This document shows positions 60,648 to 64,000 of a stretch of 64,000 bases of DNA, piece after piece. Location of the stretch: NCBI RefSeq assembly GCF_009497655.1, contig NZ_CP023317.1, positions 1,517,501-1,581,500 of the forward strand, read 5' to 3'. Position 1 is the first letter of the stretch. The number at the start of each line of letters is the position of its first letter. The translations under genes were made by a program, and so were the position numbers. A model generated the notes under the pieces. The model was given only the letters and a program-made list of their open reading frames with translations. It did no database searches and was not told the DNA's origin. Source of the stretch: Priestia megaterium. GTDB taxonomy: Bacteria > Bacillota > Bacilli > Bacillales > Bacillaceae_H.

Positions 60648-61379
60648 TTAAGAAAAATGATCCAGTATCAATGAAGCAAGTAATCCAAGTGCAGCAATCA
60701 ATCCTGTAATAGAACCTCCTTCTTCATAGGCCTCTGGCATCATTGTAGAACCTACCATAGCAATAATACCACCGCCGGCAAAAGCAGCAATAGCAGCCAT
60801 AAGTGTCTCAGATGCATGATCTAAAAAAACAAAGCCTGTCCATGAACTAAAAGCTGAAATGAACAAAACAGCTGCCCATAGTAAAAAAATTTTCCTCTTA
60901 GAGAATCCGCTTTTTACTAGACCGGTCGTACTGGACAGTCCTTCAGGAATATTACTTATAAAAATAGCGATAACAAGAAGCCAGCTAACGGTTGCTTTTT
61001 CAATTAAGCTAGCTCCAATCATAATGGACTCTGGGATTGCATCCATGACGGTTCCTATAAATATAGCAATTCCAGAACTATTCGCGGCCATTTGTTTTGT
61101 AGACCTCTTTCTTTTATTCGCTCCTTGACGTGAAATTAGATAGTCTAAAAAAGTAAAAACGACAGCCCCCGCAAGGAACCCAAGAGAAGTAGCTTTTAAC
61201 CCGCCGCTATGAACCGAGTCTCCAAGCAGCTCATAGGTAGATGCTCCAATTAATACACCCGTCCCAAAAGCCATAATATAACCAATTATCTTTTTGCCGA
61301 TAGGCAAAAAAACTGCTGCCAAAGCACCAAGAAGGACAGCTGATCCTGAAATTCCGCCCCACATCGCAGCTTGCCACAT
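60648..61379 (-). CDS. ZIP family divalent metal transporter
   Basis: 243-residue membrane protein with about eight hydrophobic segments. The metal-path helices carry GTVMDAIPESIMIGASL (helix 4 type) and FISNIPEGLSSTTGL (helix 5 type), the His/Glu/Pro-Glu motif of ZIP proteins of the ZupT/GufA group. Start 61379 has GAGGAGG about 9 bases upstream; the frame extends upstream without support. Likely imports zinc or related cations; ZIP members with Asn/Pro/Glu here vary in specificity. Confidence 0.83.
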   Translation of the reverse strand: MWQAAMWGGISGSAVLLGALAAVFLPIGKKIIGYIMAFGTGVLIGASTYELLGDSVHSGGLKATSLGFLAGAVVFTFLDYLISRQGANKRKRSTKQMAANSSGIAIFIGTVMDAIPESIMIGASLIEKATVSWLLVIAIFISNIPEGLSSTTGLVKSGFSKRKIFLLWAAVLFISAFSSWTGFVFLDHASETLMAAIAAFAGGGIIAMVGSTMMPEAYEEGGSITGLIAALGLLASLILDHFS

Positions 61380-61843
61380 GAAAAATCCCTCCTCATCTCT
61401 ATTTTCTATGGATACTTTCCCTAAGAAAAGAAAGAAAAAACGTAAAAGTAGAAAAAAGGAATTTATTCGATTAAGTAATGGTTTCATTTCGTTATCCTTG
61501 TGAAAGAGAGTGTTCCAGCATCCAAGCTGAGACTATATTTATTTTAATATTCATAAAATTTTAATTATACTGAAATAAAAAACTATTTTACGAAAATGAC
61601 TGATTTGACAGAGGTAAATGGTTTACTTAAGTGTTTTTCTGAAAAAAACAATTGTATTTCTGAGGAAAATTTATTATTATAAAATAAGTAATTATACAGT
61701 CGAATAGCTAAAAATAGAAAAAATAGTTTAGTTGTAAAGGTACTAGGTAAAAATGGAATGATTTAAAAACGACAGCTGTTCCATCAGAAACAGAAAGTAT
61801 CTTTCCTAACAGAGCTATAACAAGTTTAGGAGGAGGAAATGGA
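61380..61843. other. 464-base gap between divergent ZIP and APC genes
   Basis: AT-rich, should contain both divergent promoters. I see no gene, no conserved riboswitch and no clear operator. A TTGACA-like element occurs near 61603-61608 (TTGACAGAG) without a good -10 at the right distance. Confidence 0.4.
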
Positions 61844-63229
61844 ATGGCAGACAAAGAGTTAAAAAGAGGCTTAGAATCTCGTCACATTCAAATGATCGCG
61901 CTTGGTGGAACAATTGGCGTTGGATTATTTATGGGATCAGCAAGCACGATTCAATGGACAGGTCCATCGGTATTGCTTGCTTACGCAATTTGCGGAATGT
62001 TTATTTTCTTTATTATGCGTGCTATGGGCGAAATGCTGTACATGGAACCAAGCACAGGTTCATTCGCTACATTTGGCCACAAATATATTCATCCATTAGC
62101 AGGTTATATGGCTGCTTGGAGTAACTGGTTTCAATTTGTAATCGTAGGGATGTCCGAAATTATAGCGGTAGGAGCATATATGCATTACTGGTTCCCTCAT
62201 TTACCAGCTTGGGTGCCTGGTATTATCGCCATGTTGATTTTAGGCACAGCAAACTTAGTTTCAGTGAAATCATTTGGAGAGTTTGAATTTTGGTTTGCGA
62301 TGATTAAAATTGTAACAATTATTTTAATGATTATCGCGGGACTTGGATTAATTTTCTTTGGATTTGGAAATGATGGAGACGCAATCGGGTTATCAAATCT
62401 TTGGGCACACGGAGGCTTCTTTGCAGGGGGATGGTCAGGCTTTTTCTTCGCGCTATCTCTTGTTATTGCAGCTTATCAAGGAGTCGAGCTAATTGGGATT
62501 ACAGCTGGTGAAGCAAAGGATCCTAAAAAAACGTTAACAAGCGCAATTCAAAGCATCATCTGGCGCATTTTAATTTTTTATATTGGCGCTATTTTCGTCA
62601 TCGTGACGGTATATCCTTGGAATGAGTTAGATTCTTTAGGAAGTCCATTTGTATCTACATTTGCTAAAGTTGGTGTTACGGCAGCTGCAGGTATCATTAA
62701 CTTTGTAGTCATTACGGCAGCGATGTCAGGCTGTAATAGCGGAATCTTTAGTGCAGGACGCATGCTTTATACGCTCGGTGTAAACGGTCAAGCACCTAAA
62801 TTCTTTACAAAAATTTCTCGCAACGGCGTTCCAATTTACAGTACGCTCGCTGTTATGATTGGATTAGTAATTGGTGTTATTTTAAACTACATCGCTCCAC
62901 CTAATGTATTTGTTTATGTATACAGTGCTAGCGTGCTTCCTGGAATGATTCCTTGGTTCATTATTCTTATCAGCCAAATTCGTTTCCGTAAAGCTAAAGG
63001 TGCTGAAATGGATAGTCATCCTTTCAAAATGCCTTTTGCGCCTGTAACGAACTATGTAACCATTGCTTTTCTACTAATGGTGCTCGTAGGCATGTGGTTT
63101 AATGATGAAACGCGTATTTCACTTATTGTAGGGGTTATTTTCCTCGCTCTCGTTGTCATTAGTTTTTACGCATTCGGAATCAATAAACGTATGATACCTG
63201 ATACAGAGAACGGTCAAATAAAGAAATAA
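61844..63229 (+). CDS. APC amino acid permease, AAT type (AapA/GabP-like)
   Basis: 461-residue permease with 12 hydrophobic segments. The N-terminal consensus [20 protein letters not shown], then [20 protein letters not shown], is that of the amino acid transporter (AAT) branch. [19 protein letters not shown] and [20 protein letters not shown] are helix 5 and helix 6-7 signatures. Candidates include D-serine/D-alanine/glycine (AapA) or GABA transport. RBS GGAGGAGG. A long perfect terminator follows. Confidence 0.86.
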   Translation: MADKELKRGLESRHIQMIALGGTIGVGLFMGSASTIQWTGPSVLLAYAICGMFIFFIMRAMGEMLYMEPSTGSFATFGHKYIHPLAGYMAAWSNWFQFVIVGMSEIIAVGAYMHYWFPHLPAWVPGIIAMLILGTANLVSVKSFGEFEFWFAMIKIVTIILMIIAGLGLIFFGFGNDGDAIGLSNLWAHGGFFAGGWSGFFFALSLVIAAYQGVELIGITAGEAKDPKKTLTSAIQSIIWRILIFYIGAIFVIVTVYPWNELDSLGSPFVSTFAKVGVTAAAGIINFVVITAAMSGCNSGIFSAGRMLYTLGVNGQAPKFFTKISRNGVPIYSTLAVMIGLVIGVILNYIAPPNVFVYVYSASVLPGMIPWFIILISQIRFRKAKGAEMDSHPFKMPFAPVTNYVTIAFLLMVLVGMWFNDETRISLIVGVIFLALVVISFYAFGINKRMIPDTENGQIKK

Positions 63230-63250
63230 ATATGCTTTTTCATAATCGAA

Positions 63251-63298
63251 AAGCAAAACAAAAAAACGGCTGATAAAAGCCGTTTTTTTGTTTTGCTT
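63251..63298 (+). terminator. Long hairpin terminator
   Basis: Perfect 20-base arms (63251-63270 and 63279-63298) around an 8-base loop; includes AAAAAACGGC and GCCGTTTTTTT. Confidence 0.9.
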
Positions 63299-63319
63299 AA
63301 ATAAAAGACATAAGAAAAA

Positions 63320-63436
63320 ATGTCATTAAATGCACAAAACGAAATACTCGTTCAAATGCAGGAGGAGAACGAGGAAGCAGGAGATGTTATTGATGTATTT
63401 ATGAAAGAGTATAAAACAGAAGAAATTATTAAATAG
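63320..63436 (+). CDS. Possible tiny acidic protein or gene remnant
   Basis: 38 codons, MSLNAQNEILVQMQEENEEA followed by a C-terminal half ending YKTEEIIK. The amino acid pattern looks coding, but there is no ribosome binding site before the ATG. It may be a fragment of a decayed gene. Confidence 0.25.
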   Translation: MSLNAQNEILVQMQEENEEAGDVIDVFMKEYKTEEIIK

Positions 63437-63598
63437 CACGTAATTGAGAAGAATATTGAGTGGTTTTGTTGAATAAATAAAAAGAAAACACCTTTATTTT
63501 TTATTGAAAAAGAAACGGACGTAAGAAAACTTCTTGTTTATCAAGAAGTTTCTTTTGTATCTGAACATTAGTTTGTATACGCAGGTAGGGGAGAGGTG

Positions 63599-63799
63599 AT
63601 GAAGGTGAAAAAAATTGGTGAAGGTCACGTCTTTTTTATTATTCTCGGAGGCCTGTTTATTTTAATAGGTACACTCTTTGCAAATACTTCTGTTTATTTT
63701 CTCATCTCCGGATGGATAGCAGCTGTCTGTTGTTTAGGAATCAGTGCTGTACTAAAGAAAGGAAAAACAAAATCAGTCAGTAAAGAAGATGAGCAATAA
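63599..63799 (+). CDS. Small two-helix membrane protein
   Basis: 66 residues with two membrane segments (about 13-30 HVFFIILGGLFILIGTLF and 33-52) and a Lys/Ser/Glu-rich C-terminal tail. GGGGAG is 5 bases before this ATG; starts at 63596 and 63605 are also possible. No family recognised. Confidence 0.6.
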   Translation: MKVKKIGEGHVFFIILGGLFILIGTLFANTSVYFLISGWIAAVCCLGISAVLKKGKTKSVSKEDEQ

Positions 63800-63835
63800 T
63801 AATTTTTATATAAAGATGGAAATTAAATATATGAA

Positions 63836-63863
63836 AAGGAAGAATGGATATCCATTCTTCCTT
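63836..63863. terminator. Perfect palindrome, terminator of the SASP gene
   Basis: 28-base palindrome with no spacer (centre GGATATCC). On the minus strand it follows the SASP stop codon by 25 bases and runs into TTTTCATATA. Confidence 0.75.
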
Positions 63864-63888
63864 AAGTCATGGTGTGTATGAAATTGTC

Positions 63889-64000
63889 TTAGAAACGTCC
63901 GCCGCCAAGTTGTTGCTCAGCTAATTGTACAAGACGTTTTGTGATTTCGCCGCCTACTGATCCGTTTGCACGTGCAGTAGTGTCAGCTCCTAAATTTACT
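63889..64000 (-). CDS. Alpha/beta-type small acid-soluble spore protein, C-terminal part
   Basis: The last 36 codons before the stop are inside the window: [20 protein letters not shown], then [12 protein letters not shown] and GRF. [20 protein letters not shown] is the conserved C-terminal signature of the DNA-coating alpha/beta SASP of Bacillus spores. The gene continues beyond the right edge. It shows that the organism forms endospores; expression should be in the forespore, but the promoter lies outside. Confidence 0.92.
   Translation of the reverse strand, partial: VNLGADTTARANGSVGGEITKRLVQLAEQQLGGGRF

Noticed and set aside
1-64000. CRISPR arrays, insertion sequences, prophage genes, rRNA or tRNA genes
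   Set aside because: No regularly spaced direct repeats, transposase or integrase reading frames, or structural RNA sequences were recognised on either strand.

Overview
The window looks like a piece of the chromosome of a Bacillaceae spore former, most probably Priestia (Bacillus) megaterium. The evidence is low-GC coding with strong AGGAGG ribosome binding sites and frequent TTG/GTG starts. There is also a 484-residue levansucrase whose first catalytic Asp falls at residue 95, as in the known B. megaterium SacB, a truncated alpha/beta-type spore protein (SASP) gene at the right edge, and many orthologues of B. subtilis genes (hxlR, hxlA, hutP, levB). No rRNA, tRNA, CRISPR array, IS element or prophage block was seen.

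Layout. 1-5 kb: an endonuclease I gene, then an EmrA/EmrB-type efflux pair bracketed by two MarR regulators, and three very small genes. 5-10 kb: a complete Fe-hydroxamate ABC importer (ATPase, binding lipoprotein, two permeases) divergent from a ferredoxin-NADP-reductase-like flavoprotein; a Fur box stands before each transcript. 10-15 kb: methionine gamma-lyase, a Bcr/CflA pump, an aldo-keto reductase and a hotdog thioesterase.

15-26 kb is the most coherent functional block. G6PDH (zwf) is divergent from hxlR and hxlA (3-hexulose-6-phosphate synthase). They are followed by a dimethylglycine-oxidase-like enzyme, a monomeric sarcosine oxidase, a Rieske oxygenase of the glycine-betaine-demethylating type and a full OpuA-type betaine ABC transporter. 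Together these suggest import of betaine, three successive demethylations to glycine, and capture of the released formaldehyde by the ribulose monophosphate route. An AGTGNCTA motif occurs between zwf and hxlR and again before hxlA. No hxlB and no oxygenase reductase are present.

26-36 kb: a pyruvate kinase lacking its C-terminal domain, an RsbK/RsbM/RsbY-like stress signalling module (hybrid kinase, CheR methyltransferase, REC-PP2C phosphatase), a LysE exporter, a YfnA-like permease, a Crp/Fnr regulator and a YfnB-like HAD phosphatase. 37-45 kb: a YwrD-like gamma-glutamyltransferase, sacB-levB (levan synthesis and breakdown), a ferritin-like gene behind a SigB-type promoter and an MFS pump. 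45-53 kb: kbl-tdh (threonine to glycine), a hutP gene without a hut operon, an AAHS-type MFS carrier preceded by two PyrR binding loops and a terminator, a DJ-1 family protein, a small monooxygenase and an aldehyde dehydrogenase. 53-64 kb: LysE and APC transporters, RNase J, several tiny genes, a large secreted protein of unknown function, a ZIP transporter and an AapA-like permease.

Intergenic DNA is full of strong hairpin terminators. Three diverged copies of a palindromic intergenic repeat (14.9, 44.7 and 51.0 kb) share terminal inverted repeats.
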